Positions 1 through 5,517 are shown, counted from the first letter of the stretch. The stretch: DNA of 5,517 nucleotides from Bacteroidales bacterium (GCA_017429885.1 JAFROA010000129.1:1-5517); one strand, 5' to 3'. Numbers and translations are program-made. The notes: generated from the sequence alone by a model not told the origin.

Positions 1-663
1 GGAGATGTACTTGTCAACGTCGTATCCTTCCAAGGACTGGGGATATTTGTCCTTGATGGTCTTGTAGTATGAAAGGGCCTTCGCGTTGTCCCCCATCTGC
101 TCGCAGACCACACCGGCCTTGAGCATGTAGGTGGCGGCGAACATGTTGTCTCCGGCGGCGATCGCCTTGTCGAAGTAATTCAGAGCCTCCTTGTAGTCCT
201 CGAGTCCTGTGTAGGCATCACCGATGCAGCCAAGGGCACGGGCCTTGAGGATGCTCTCCTCGCCTTTGTATTTCTTGAGATAATTGATCGCGGACTGGTA
301 GTTTCCGAGCTGGAGCTCGCAGACTCCGGCATAAAAATAAACATCTTTGCCGGCCTTGCCTCCGAAATCGTCGATGATCTGGGAGAAACCAAGAACGTTA
401 CCGTCACCATTAAGGGCGAGCTCAAATTCGCCGGAACGGAAATTGGCCTCAGCGGGGAACATCTGAGCGGCGGCCTCGCGGCTCTTCGGCTGATAGTAGA
501 ACTTGTAATACGCCACGATAGCGAGTCCGATGACCAGCAGCGCTATCAAGATGGTGTAGATAGTCTTTTTGTTTTCACGGAAGAACTGGTCGGTCTTGGA
601 GACGGTCTCGTTCACTCTCTCCTGACGTTCCTGCTCTTTCAGGTCAACTGTTTTCTTTGCCAT
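1..663 (-). CDS. Membrane-anchored tetratricopeptide repeat protein (3' end cut by window edge)
   Basis: An open frame reads leftwards from ATG at 661-663 to the window edge with no stop, giving 221 residues. The N-terminus (about 1-34) is charged and hydrophilic, residues about 35-53 form one hydrophobic helix, and the rest is soluble and probably periplasmic. Three TPR-like units follow at roughly 105-138, 139-173 and 174-208, with the usual pattern of small and aromatic residues (for example YAGVCELQLGNYQSAINYL). The TM-plus-TPR layout resembles YfgM-like proteins. In Bacteroidales a homologue of about 225-235 residues commonly stands divergent from or beside recF, so probably only a few residues are missing. 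The start follows an A-rich leader with no Shine-Dalgarno sequence, as is usual in this phylum. The role is unproven; TPRs suggest protein binding or an envelope chaperone function. Sure of the fold, unsure of the function. Confidence 0.85.
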   Translation of the reverse strand, partial: MAKKTVDLKEQERQERVNETVSKTDQFFRENKKTIYTILIALLVIGLAIVAYYKFYYQPKSREAAAQMFPAEANFRSGEFELALNGDGNVLGFSQIIDDFGGKAGKDVYFYAGVCELQLGNYQSAINYLKKYKGEESILKARALGCIGDAYTGLEDYKEALNYFDKAIAAGDNMFAATYMLKAGVVCEQMGDNAKALSYYKTIKDKYPQSLEGYDVDKYIS

Positions 664-710
664 TTCTATTTCTTTTTTGTTTTATTGCCTTTTACTTCTG
701 TGACAGTCCG

Positions 711-742
711 CGAAAATAGAAAAAATTGTTTAATCATGCAAT
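711..742 (-). promoter_or_regulatory. Possible weak promoter for the TPR gene
   Basis: On the minus strand, 718-711 reads TATTTTCG, seven of eight positions of the Bacteroidetes -7 element TAnnTTTG. About 20 bp upstream, 742-739 reads ATTG, three of four positions of the -33 TTTG. This would start transcription some 40 nt before the ATG at 663. Both boxes are imperfect in an AT-rich stretch, so this is only a candidate. Confidence 0.25.
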
Positions 743-765
743 ATGATTATCTTTGCTTAACTTTG
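725..765 (+). promoter_or_regulatory. Bacteroidetes-type promoter(s) for the recF operon
   Basis: TATCTTTG at 748-755 matches the Bacteroidetes sigma-ABfr -7 consensus TAnnTTTG exactly. A near -33 element, ATTG, lies at 725-728, a 19-bp spacer away. A second exact -7 match, TAACTTTG, lies at 758-765, 10 bp downstream, but has no evident -33 box. Transcription from the first would start near 760-762, leaving a leader of about 25 nt before the recF ATG at 785. The motif and the position fit well; the -33 box is the weak part. Confidence 0.6.
731..749. repeat. Operator-like inverted repeat in the recF promoter (7-5-7)
   Basis: TAATCAT at 731-737 and ATGATTA at 743-749 are perfect inverted copies separated by 5 bp (GCAAT). 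The repeat fills the spacer between the putative -33 and -7 boxes and overlaps the first two bases of the -7 element, a position where a bound dimer would block transcription. It is also close to the possible divergent promoter of the TPR gene. The stretch is AT-rich, so chance is possible, and no binding protein is known. Confidence 0.4.
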
Positions 766-784
766 CGATATAGACTTTTACCGG

Positions 785-1891
785 ATGCCGACGCTCAAGA
801 AAATAGCAGTCCAGGACTTCAGGAACATCGTTCTGCAAGAGCTGACCTACACCCCGAACATCAATTGCGTCTCGGGTAACAATGGGGAAGGGAAGACGAA
901 TCTCATGGACGCCATCTGGTACTTGTCGATGACAAAAAGCGCGTTTTCTTCCTCAGACAGGTTCAATTTCAGGCATGGGACTGACGCTTTCGCTATCTCC
1001 GGGACTTACGACATGGGGGATGGTCTCCAGACCCGGTTCTCCGTGAAGGTGGACTCGAAAGGTGAGAAGAAGGTACGCCGGGATGACAAACCCTATTCCA
1101 AGGTGGCTGAGCATATCGGAGTCCTTCCGATAGTAATGGTATCACCCTCGGACATTTCCCTTGTCAGTGAGAGCGGGGATGACCGGCGTCGTTTTGTCAA
1201 TTCGGTGCTGTCACAGATGGACAGGGAGTACCTCTCCGCCATGCAGCAGTACAACCGCTTGCTTTTCCAAAGGAACAAGATGTTGAAGGACGGGTCTTTC
1301 GATGATTCCCTTTTGGATATATTCGATGAGCGGATGAGCTCTCACGCATCAAAGGTCTTTGAAGTCAGGGACGCTTTCGTGAGGGATCTCGAGCCAGTCG
1401 TCTCTGAATATTACAAAGCGCTTTCCGGAGGCAAGGAGACAGTCTCGATCAGTTATAACTCCGACTTGGGGAAGGCCCCGCTTGTTGATCTTCTAAAGGC
1501 TTCCCGAGAGAAAGACAGGTTATTCGGATATACTACCTCAGGAGTCCAGAGAGACGATTTCATCTTCAAGATGGATGGCTATCCGATTAGAAGATGTGGC
1601 TCCCAGGGACAGCAAAAGTCTTTCCTAGTGTCCCTTAAGCTCGCCCAATACGAGATAATGAAGAGAAGGTACGGCTTTCCTCCGACTTTGCTCTTGGACG
1701 ACGTGTTCGACAAATTGGATATGGGCAGGATCGGTAATCTTCTCGGAATGGTGGCGGGTAAGGATTTCGGGCAGATTTTCATTACCGACAGCAACAAGGT
1801 CCGCATGGCCGGGATTGTGGATAATCTGACCGCTGACAGGGCATATTTTGAGGCTGTTGGTGGAGAGTTCAAGGAGGTTGGAAATGCCTGA
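785..1891 (+). CDS. recF: DNA replication and repair protein RecF
   Basis: RecF is a cytoplasmic SMC/ABC-type ATPase that, with RecO and RecR, helps load RecA at single-strand gaps. The 368-residue product has the family's usual length and parts. The N-terminus has the typical pattern ending in DFRNI (residues 11-15). Walker A is GNNGEGKT (31-38), followed by the conserved NLMDAIWYLSMTKS stretch. The ABC signature is SQGQQK (273-278), Walker B is TLLLDDVFDKLD (301-312), and the late FITDS motif is at 332-336. The usual GxHRDD motif reads GVQRDD (253-258). The ATG at 785 is chosen because it begins the conserved N-terminus directly and lies about 25 nt from the predicted transcription start; no Shine-Dalgarno sequence precedes it. 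The gene is first in a plus-strand operon and overlaps the next gene by 8 bp, suggesting coupled translation. The identification is firm. Confidence 0.97.
   Translation: MPTLKKIAVQDFRNIVLQELTYTPNINCVSGNNGEGKTNLMDAIWYLSMTKSAFSSSDRFNFRHGTDAFAISGTYDMGDGLQTRFSVKVDSKGEKKVRRDDKPYSKVAEHIGVLPIVMVSPSDISLVSESGDDRRRFVNSVLSQMDREYLSAMQQYNRLLFQRNKMLKDGSFDDSLLDIFDERMSSHASKVFEVRDAFVRDLEPVVSEYYKALSGGKETVSISYNSDLGKAPLVDLLKASREKDRLFGYTTSGVQRDDFIFKMDGYPIRRCGSQGQQKSFLVSLKLAQYEIMKRRYGFPPTLLLDDVFDKLDMGRIGNLLGMVAGKDFGQIFITDSNKVRMAGIVDNLTADRAYFEAVGGEFKEVGNA
1871..1877 (+). promoter_or_regulatory. Strong Shine-Dalgarno sequence that fixes the dciA start
   Basis: AAGGAGG lies inside the end of recF, 6 nt before ATG at 1884. 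It supports this start over the upstream in-frame ATG at 1848, which would add 12 residues lacking family character. Such a complete Shine-Dalgarno sequence stands out because most genes here have none. Confidence 0.75.
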
Positions 1892-2228
1892 ATTTGGTAA
1901 GATAAAAGGCGTTCCCAGGAAAGAGGCGTTGGGGATGGATCAGATGGTCCCTCTGTTCGTGCGCTCCAGAGGGTTGAGCGCCGGATTGAACACCATGAGG
2001 GTTTTCTCGGCATGGGACGAGGTCTCAGGAGTCAAGGATTTCACATTGAGGAAGTTCTACAGGGATGGGAAACTGTTTGTTACGCTGTCTTCCTCAATGG
2101 TGCGCACCCATATAGAGCTTCAGAAAGACTCTATTCTCCAGGCTGTGAACTCTTTCCTGGAGAAAGACAGTTTATTCGACAAGTCATGCTCCAAGGTGGG
2201 CTTGGTGAAGGAAATAATACTCAAGTGA
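1884..2228 (+). CDS. dciA: DUF721 protein, probable DciA-type replicative helicase loader
   Basis: This small 114-residue protein matches the DUF721 family in length and in its core. An N-terminal helical part is followed by the pattern FSAWDEVSG (a tryptophan and glycine region), then a basic FYRDGKLFVTLSSSMVRTHI strand-helix segment, which is the most conserved part of the family. DciA proteins are the ancestral loaders or partners of the replicative helicase DnaB in bacteria lacking DnaC or DnaI. That role is family knowledge and was not tested for this protein. The start at 1884 is preceded by AAGGAGG at good spacing and overlaps the recF stop by 8 bp (ATGCCTGA). The gene ends one base before the pdxB start, so it is the middle gene of a tight operon. 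recF-DUF721 adjacency is common in Bacteroidetes. The family assignment is good; the helicase-loading function is inferred. Confidence 0.8.
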   Translation: MPEFGKIKGVPRKEALGMDQMVPLFVRSRGLSAGLNTMRVFSAWDEVSGVKDFTLRKFYRDGKLFVTLSSSMVRTHIELQKDSILQAVNSFLEKDSLFDKSCSKVGLVKEIILK

Positions 2229-2229
2229 T

Positions 2230-3279
2230 ATGGAAGAAGGCAGGATTAAAATTGTGGTCGACGACGCTATCCCATTCATCTCAGGAGTCTTTGAACCATA
2301 TGCGGATGTGGTGTATAAAGTGGGAAGGGAGATTTCCCGTGAGGATCTGCTCGACGCCCAGGCACTGGTCATCCGCACCAGGACAAAGTGTGACGCCGCG
2401 CTCCTCGATGGAACCAAGGTGAAATTCATAGCTACAGCGACCATAGGTACTGATCATATCGACCATGATTATTGCGATAAGGCCGGAATAGTGGTCCGAA
2501 ACGCGGCTGGGTGCAATGCCGGTGGGGTGATGAACTATGTGTTTTCGGCTCTGTACGGTGTCGCTTCCCGCAAGGCGATACGCCTTGATGGAACCAAACT
2601 CGGTATCGTGGGAGTCGGTAATGTCGGAAGTAGGGTGGACAGGGTAGCCGGATACCTGGGCTTCAAAGTCTTGAAGAATGATCCTCCCAGGATGGCGGCA
2701 GAAGGACCGGATGGTTTCTGCCCCTTGGATTACCTTCTCCAGAATTCCCAGGTGGTGACAATGCATGTGCCTTTGGATAAGACCACTTTCCGGATGTGTG
2801 ATGACGCTTTCTTCGATAAAATGAAACCCGGAGCCATATTCATCAACGCCTCCAGGGGAGAGGTGGTGGATGACGCTGCCCTGAAACGCGCGATTCCGAA
2901 GCTTGGCCCTGTGATTATCGACACTTGGAACAATGAGCCTGACATTGACAGGGAACTGATGAACATGGTGGATATAGCCACCCCTCACATAGCGGGATAC
3001 TCTTATCAGGGTAAGCAGAATGGCACGGCTGCCTCGGTCAGGGCGTTGGCGCGTTTCTTCGGTTTTGAGAAGCTGTACGAGTTCTTCCCCAAGACAGAGC
3101 TGGAGAGCTTGGAGGCTGTTAAACTTGACTTGAAAGGAAAAAAGCAGGGCGAGATTACCTCAGCCCTGCAGTACAACTATCCGATATTCACGGACGATTT
3201 CATGTTCAGGATGGATCCCGGGGCCTTTGAGAGCTTACGTTCCCACTACCAGTACCGCCGGGAATACTATGTCTATTGA
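2230..3279 (+). CDS. pdxB: Erythronate-4-phosphate dehydrogenase
   Basis: PdxB oxidises 4-phospho-D-erythronate to 2-oxo-3-hydroxy-4-phosphobutanoate in the DXP-dependent pathway to pyridoxal 5'-phosphate, in the cytoplasm. The 349-residue product has the D-2-hydroxyacid dehydrogenase fold. It shows an N-terminal lobe with TATIGTDHID (69-78) and GCNAGGVMNYVFS (94-106), and a nucleotide-binding GVGNVGS (128-134). NDPPR (150-154) fits the family's CDPPR motif. The expected catalytic residues are R209 (NASRGE), E236 (NNEPD) and H253 (TPHIAGYS). The C-terminal extension after about 285, ending in an F/Y/R-rich stretch, is characteristic of PdxB rather than SerA or other dehydrogenases. The start is one base after the DUF721 stop (TGATATG) without a close Shine-Dalgarno sequence, so translation is probably coupled. 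It is the last gene of the recF operon, and its stop lies one base from that of the convergent gene. Confidence 0.93.
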   Translation: MEEGRIKIVVDDAIPFISGVFEPYADVVYKVGREISREDLLDAQALVIRTRTKCDAALLDGTKVKFIATATIGTDHIDHDYCDKAGIVVRNAAGCNAGGVMNYVFSALYGVASRKAIRLDGTKLGIVGVGNVGSRVDRVAGYLGFKVLKNDPPRMAAEGPDGFCPLDYLLQNSQVVTMHVPLDKTTFRMCDDAFFDKMKPGAIFINASRGEVVDDAALKRAIPKLGPVIIDTWNNEPDIDRELMNMVDIATPHIAGYSYQGKQNGTAASVRALARFFGFEKLYEFFPKTELESLEAVKLDLKGKKQGEITSALQYNYPIFTDDFMFRMDPGAFESLRSHYQYRREYYVY

Positions 3280-3280
3280 T

Positions 3281-4042
3281 TTAGAGCTCTTTCACGAGGT
3301 CCGCGTCCATATATGTAATATCGCCTGAGCCGCTTTTGGCCACAGCGATCTTGTCCGCCTTCAGTTTGCTGGCGTCAAGGTCTCCCGATCCACTCATCTT
3401 CAAGGACACATCCGCCGCCTCACCTCTGAGAAACACGTCTCCGGATCCGGAGGCATCCACGTCCATTGAGAGGCATTTGACTGATGCCTCAATATCTCCC
3501 GAGCCGGACTTGCGAAGGTTCACCGGTCCCAGGATCTCGCAATTCTCGAGATACATATCTCCTGATCCTGACTTGGTTATGTAGAGGCTTTCTCCCTTTA
3601 AGGTTCCGGATACAGTCAGATCACCGCTGCCACTCTTGTCAATATTGTCCAAACAGGGAGCGTACACTTTGATGTATTCGTCTTTTGTGTATATGACGCC
3701 TACCGAGTTATGGAAATAGATCCTGAGAGTCCCATCGACATTCTCGACCTTAATGGAGTCTCTAAGCCGTGTCGATCCCTTGACCACCACTTCAGGCTCT
3801 CCTTCTCTCTGCTCGAAAATGATGTCAGCCCAGATAGCGGCTTCTATCGCATGGAACTCTCCAGGGGAGTAGACCAGTGAGTCTCCGGGCCCATAGACGA
3901 CCTCTGACATCAATTCCTTATACATTGACATTTCTTTGAGGTCTTTCTTATCCTCGTCGCTGATCCTGACATAGCAGGAGGACACGGTCAAGGCAGTCAT
4001 CGCCACTGCGATGGCGGTTCTGGTTATCTTTATGATATTCAT
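3281..4042 (-). CDS. Lipoprotein with GIN/DUF2807 repeat domain
   Basis: This 253-residue protein starts with a signal peptide (basic MNIIKITR, then a hydrophobic stretch) ending in a lipobox-like VSSC, predicting lipidation at C23. After a linker with acidic residues (SDED at 28-31), residues about 59-130 match the start of the GIN domain (F..IE....ADI.F). Six SGSGD motifs follow at 137, 158, 179, 198, 217 and 237, with 19-21 residue spacing, as expected for rungs of a beta-helix-like fold. DUF2807 is abundant in Bacteroidota envelope proteins, sometimes labelled a putative autotransporter adhesin head; its function is not established. The gene starts 8 bp after the GntR gene and is the last gene of the ABC operon, so it is probably co-expressed and acts at the cell envelope. 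No Shine-Dalgarno sequence precedes it. The family call is strong; the role is unknown. Confidence 0.88.
   Translation of the reverse strand: MNIIKITRTAIAVAMTALTVSSCYVRISDEDKKDLKEMSMYKELMSEVVYGPGDSLVYSPGEFHAIEAAIWADIIFEQREGEPEVVVKGSTRLRDSIKVENVDGTLRIYFHNSVGVIYTKDEYIKVYAPCLDNIDKSGSGDLTVSGTLKGESLYITKSGSGDMYLENCEILGPVNLRKSGSGDIEASVKCLSMDVDASGSGDVFLRGEAADVSLKMSGSGDLDASKLKADKIAVAKSGSGDITYMDADLVKEL
3320..3634 (-). repeat. Six SGSGD-encoding repeats within the GIN lipoprotein
   Basis: Six units of about 57-63 bp each carry one SGSGD motif, preceded by K in four cases, M in one and A in one. The serine and glycine codons differ between copies (AGC, TCA, AGT, TCC, TCG for serine). The repeat is therefore conserved at protein level and not as recent tandem DNA copies. 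One copy contains the 12-bp palindrome TCCGGATCCGGA, simply from its codon choice. Confidence 0.85.
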
Positions 4043-4050
4043 GTTGTAAT

Positions 4051-4395
4051 CTATTTATTATCAAATATTTCCTTCGGATTAAGGCCGAGCAGTTCCATCT
4101 TCCTCACCACTATAGGAAGCTCCTCCTCAAGGAACTCTTTACGGGAGTTCTCAAGGACAATATCGCGGGCACCTTCGGAGATGAAATAGCCAATGCCCCT
4201 CTGGTTGTGAATCACCCCTTCGGAGGTGAGCCTCTCGTAGGTACGCATCACGGTGTTCGGATTGACTCCTATAGAGGCCCCGTACTCCCTGACTGAGGGG
4301 ATGCGGTCACCCTCCTTGAGCTCGCCGGCGAGGATTCTCTCTCGGATAGCGTCCCTTATTTGGAGGAATATCGCTTTATTTGAATTGAATTCCAT
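4051..4395 (-). CDS. GntR-family transcriptional regulator, YtrA subfamily
   Basis: A short 114-residue repressor-type protein with an N-terminal winged helix-turn-helix. FLQIRDAIRERILAGELKEG (10-29) is the classic first helix of GntR proteins. PSVREYGASIGVNPNTVMRT (33-52) is the helix-turn-helix with the recognition helix, and the wing is GVIHNQRGIGYFIS (60-73). Only about 40 residues follow, far too few for a FadR, HutC or MocR effector domain, which fits the YtrA subfamily. YtrA members usually repress a linked ABC transporter operon and are released by cell-wall or envelope stress, often from peptide antibiotics. Here the gene lies 12 bp after the permease gene and 8 bp before the GIN lipoprotein, so autoregulation of the operon is likely. 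The operator is expected upstream of the ABC ATPase gene, outside the window. The start has no Shine-Dalgarno sequence. Confidence 0.92.
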   Translation of the reverse strand: MEFNSNKAIFLQIRDAIRERILAGELKEGDRIPSVREYGASIGVNPNTVMRTYERLTSEGVIHNQRGIGYFISEGARDIVLENSRKEFLEEELPIVVRKMELLGLNPKEIFDNK

Positions 4396-4407
4396 TGGTT
4401 ACCGGTA

Positions 4408-5238
4408 TTAATGTTGAACATTCTTGACTCTGAACCAGGACCATATACCGCATCCTATCACCACGAGTGCCAGCCATACGTTGTTCCAGAAATTGAACCA
4501 GAAGTCGACGTTCTCGGCGTGATTTAATATCCATTCCCTTATTCTTTCGCCAAAGGCATCCAGATTGGTATTCGCCATCACTATGGTTGTCAAGATTGAG
4601 AACACCAATGAGATGATGAACAATGTGAGGATGGTCTTGGTGACTTTGGACTTCTTGAAAATCAACGCTCCGAGGAGGAAAACCGAGGAGATTTGAAGCG
4701 CTCCCGAGACAACGAACCATACCCCGTGTCCGGCTATCTTCGAATCGACATTTATGATATCGGACTTCCCGCTGAACCATCCCGCCACGATTGAGATTCC
4801 GCATTGCTTGTCGATCAGGCAGATAATGGCGTCTCCCAGGAGATAGATGCAAAAGAATGCCAGAGGTGCTATGACCAGGCAGACAAGCATCATGGATAGG
4901 AATTTCTCCAACCTTGAGGCCGGAAGCTCAATCCACTGGGAGCCCTTAGCTTTTTCGGTGATGAATCCGTAAGCCCTTGATGGATGGAGAATAAGGAAGA
5001 TTATTGCCGAGAATACGAAGACGCTGGCTCTCATCGCGATTCCGGGATGTCCGATATGGAAATCAGAGAAGGCGGAAGAACCAGCGTTATATAGCCCGGT
5101 AAAGAACGCGCTTACGAAGTATACGATAAAAGGGATAAGGGCGAAAGCCAGGAGGAATGTCCTGTTTTCTGCCCATTTGGACTTGAGGTCATATCCCAGA
5201 TACTTTCCGAAACGGATGATATTGAATGTGTTGGTCAT
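4408..5238 (-). CDS. ABC transporter permease-like integral membrane protein
   Basis: A 276-residue membrane protein with about six hydrophobic helices, near residues 27-49, 68-86, 112-140, 173-195, 201-222 and 250-269. Between helices 2 and 3 is a cytoplasmic-looking segment EKAKGSQWIELPASRLEKFLS (95-115), a pattern common in ABC-2-type permease-like proteins of Bacteroidota that sit next to a single ATPase gene. It starts 2 bp after the ATPase stop and has a strong Shine-Dalgarno sequence, so the two are probably made together and form one transporter. A loop of about 30 residues follows helix 3 (about 141-172). The substrate cannot be read from the sequence; the adjacent YtrA-type regulator suggests a lipid, peptide or antimicrobial. 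Membrane nature is certain, the ABC role is inferred mostly from context. Confidence 0.78.
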   Translation of the reverse strand: MTNTFNIIRFGKYLGYDLKSKWAENRTFLLAFALIPFIVYFVSAFFTGLYNAGSSAFSDFHIGHPGIAMRASVFVFSAIIFLILHPSRAYGFITEKAKGSQWIELPASRLEKFLSMMLVCLVIAPLAFFCIYLLGDAIICLIDKQCGISIVAGWFSGKSDIINVDSKIAGHGVWFVVSGALQISSVFLLGALIFKKSKVTKTILTLFIISLVFSILTTIVMANTNLDAFGERIREWILNHAENVDFWFNFWNNVWLALVVIGCGIWSWFRVKNVQH

Positions 5239-5240
5239 GA

Positions 5241-5517
5241 TTATGCCTCCTTGTCTTTAGCGAACAATCCTTTTATGAGATTCTTATTGGCATGGACGGC
5301 GTTGAAAAGGGCTTCGATGTTGACCTTGCTCTCCTCACCGTCATAATTGGGGTAGACTTGCAGGAAGCCACCGGGAAGTTGCTCCCTGAATAGGGCACCC
5401 TCCATCAAGGTGTTCCCGTAGTCGAAATAGAGCTTGGAGGAGATTTCCTCCATGGAAGCGTTCAGAAGAACGTCCCGCTTGTCGAGGATGATGACAGGGT
5501 CAATGATATTCTCAAGA
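5241..5517 (-). CDS. ABC transporter ATP-binding protein, C-terminal part (5' end outside window)
   Basis: The frame is open from the right edge to TAA at 5241-5243, giving 91 residues; the ATG at 5451-5453 is internal, not the start. The first visible residues, LENIIDPVIILDKRDVLLNA, are the end of an ABC nucleotide-binding domain, the segment that normally follows the H-loop histidine. The next stretch, SMEEISSKLYF, is the usual link to a C-terminal extension. The remaining 60 or so residues (GALFREQLPGGFLQVYPN and on) match the regulatory tail style of BcrA/YtrB-like exporter ATPases. Walker A, signature and Walker B lie outside the window, so catalytic competence cannot be judged. It is followed after 2 bp by the permease gene, its likely partner, and is at or near the front of the operon. 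The ABC assignment rests on a short segment plus context. Confidence 0.8.
   Translation of the reverse strand, partial: LENIIDPVIILDKRDVLLNASMEEISSKLYFDYGNTLMEGALFREQLPGGFLQVYPNYDGEESKVNIEALFNAVHANKNLIKGLFAKDKEA
5246..5252 (-). promoter_or_regulatory. Shine-Dalgarno sequence of the permease gene
   Basis: The minus strand reads AAGGAGG 7 nt before the permease ATG (5238). It is embedded in the last codons of the ATPase gene (Lys-Glu-Ala-stop) and supports both the permease start and coupled translation of the transporter pair. Confidence 0.7.

Noticed and set aside
685..879. 64-residue plus-strand frame over the recF promoter and start
   Set aside because: It runs through the promoter elements and into recF in a different frame; no coding character.
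1848..1883. Upstream ATG extending the DUF721 protein by 12 residues
   Set aside because: The extra residues lie inside recF, do not look like the family, and the ATG at 1884 has the strong Shine-Dalgarno sequence.
2012..2422. 136-residue plus-strand frame spanning the dciA-pdxB junction
   Set aside because: It overlaps two well-supported genes in another frame and shows no domain.
2281..2988. 235-residue open frame antisense to pdxB
   Set aside because: It lies wholly within pdxB on the other strand, has a histidine/isoleucine-rich composition with no recognisable domain, and pdxB is clearly real.
3283..3290. AGAGCTCT palindrome between convergent genes as a terminator
   Set aside because: A 4-bp stem without a loop and no following T-run on either strand cannot act as an intrinsic terminator.
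4400..4407. TACCGGTA palindrome between the permease and GntR genes as an operator
   Set aside because: Eight bases only, no promoter elements next to it, and it lies inside a tightly packed operon; chance is the simpler explanation.
4376..4852. 158-residue frame on the minus strand overlapping the permease gene
   Set aside because: It is an alternative frame of the same strand as the permease, rich in R, H and G, with no family resemblance; the permease frame has consistent membrane helices.
5241..5453. Independent 70-residue small gene at the right end
   Set aside because: The frame stays open upstream to the window edge and the upstream residues are the end of an ABC ATPase domain, so the ATG at 5451-5453 is internal.

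Overview
The window looks like chromosomal DNA of a member of the Bacteroidota, most likely a Bacteroidales species. The evidence is a TPR membrane protein divergent from recF, recF overlapping a DUF721 (DciA-type) gene, two TAnnTTTG (Bacteroidetes -7) elements in front of recF, A-rich start regions mostly without Shine-Dalgarno sequences, and a DUF2807/GIN-domain lipoprotein beside a YtrA-type GntR regulator and ABC genes. The family or genus cannot be fixed from this sequence. Coding density is very high: the only intergenic space over 20 bp is 664-784.

Left part (1-663, minus strand): a nearly complete gene for a single-pass, inner-membrane-anchored TPR protein. It runs off the left edge with probably only a few residues missing. 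It is divergent from the rightward operon across 121 bp. That gap holds a plausible Bacteroidetes promoter for recF, a second -7 element 10 bp downstream, and a 7-5-7 inverted repeat placed like an operator.

Middle part (785-3279, plus strand): recF, a DUF721/DciA-like gene and pdxB form a tight operon, with an 8-bp overlap and then a 1-bp gap. recF covers recombinational repair of gapped DNA and dciA probably covers replicative helicase loading. pdxB provides a step of pyridoxal-phosphate synthesis (DXP-dependent route), so its link to the first two is probably only transcriptional.

Right part (3281-5517, minus strand): transcribed leftwards, in order, the C-terminal end of an ABC ATPase (cut by the right edge), a six-helix ABC permease-like protein, a short YtrA-type GntR repressor, and a lipoprotein with six SGSGD repeats. 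Gaps are 2, 12 and 8 bp, so they are read as one operon whose promoter lies outside the window. The layout resembles GntR-controlled ABC modules that sense envelope stress or antimicrobials, here with a GIN-domain lipoprotein as the last gene. The substrate is unknown. This operon converges on pdxB with a single base between the two stop codons.

No RNA gene, mobile element, CRISPR array or clear intrinsic terminator was seen. Most of the content is ordinary housekeeping. The most interesting parts are the ABC/GntR/GIN-lipoprotein cassette and the recF control region.
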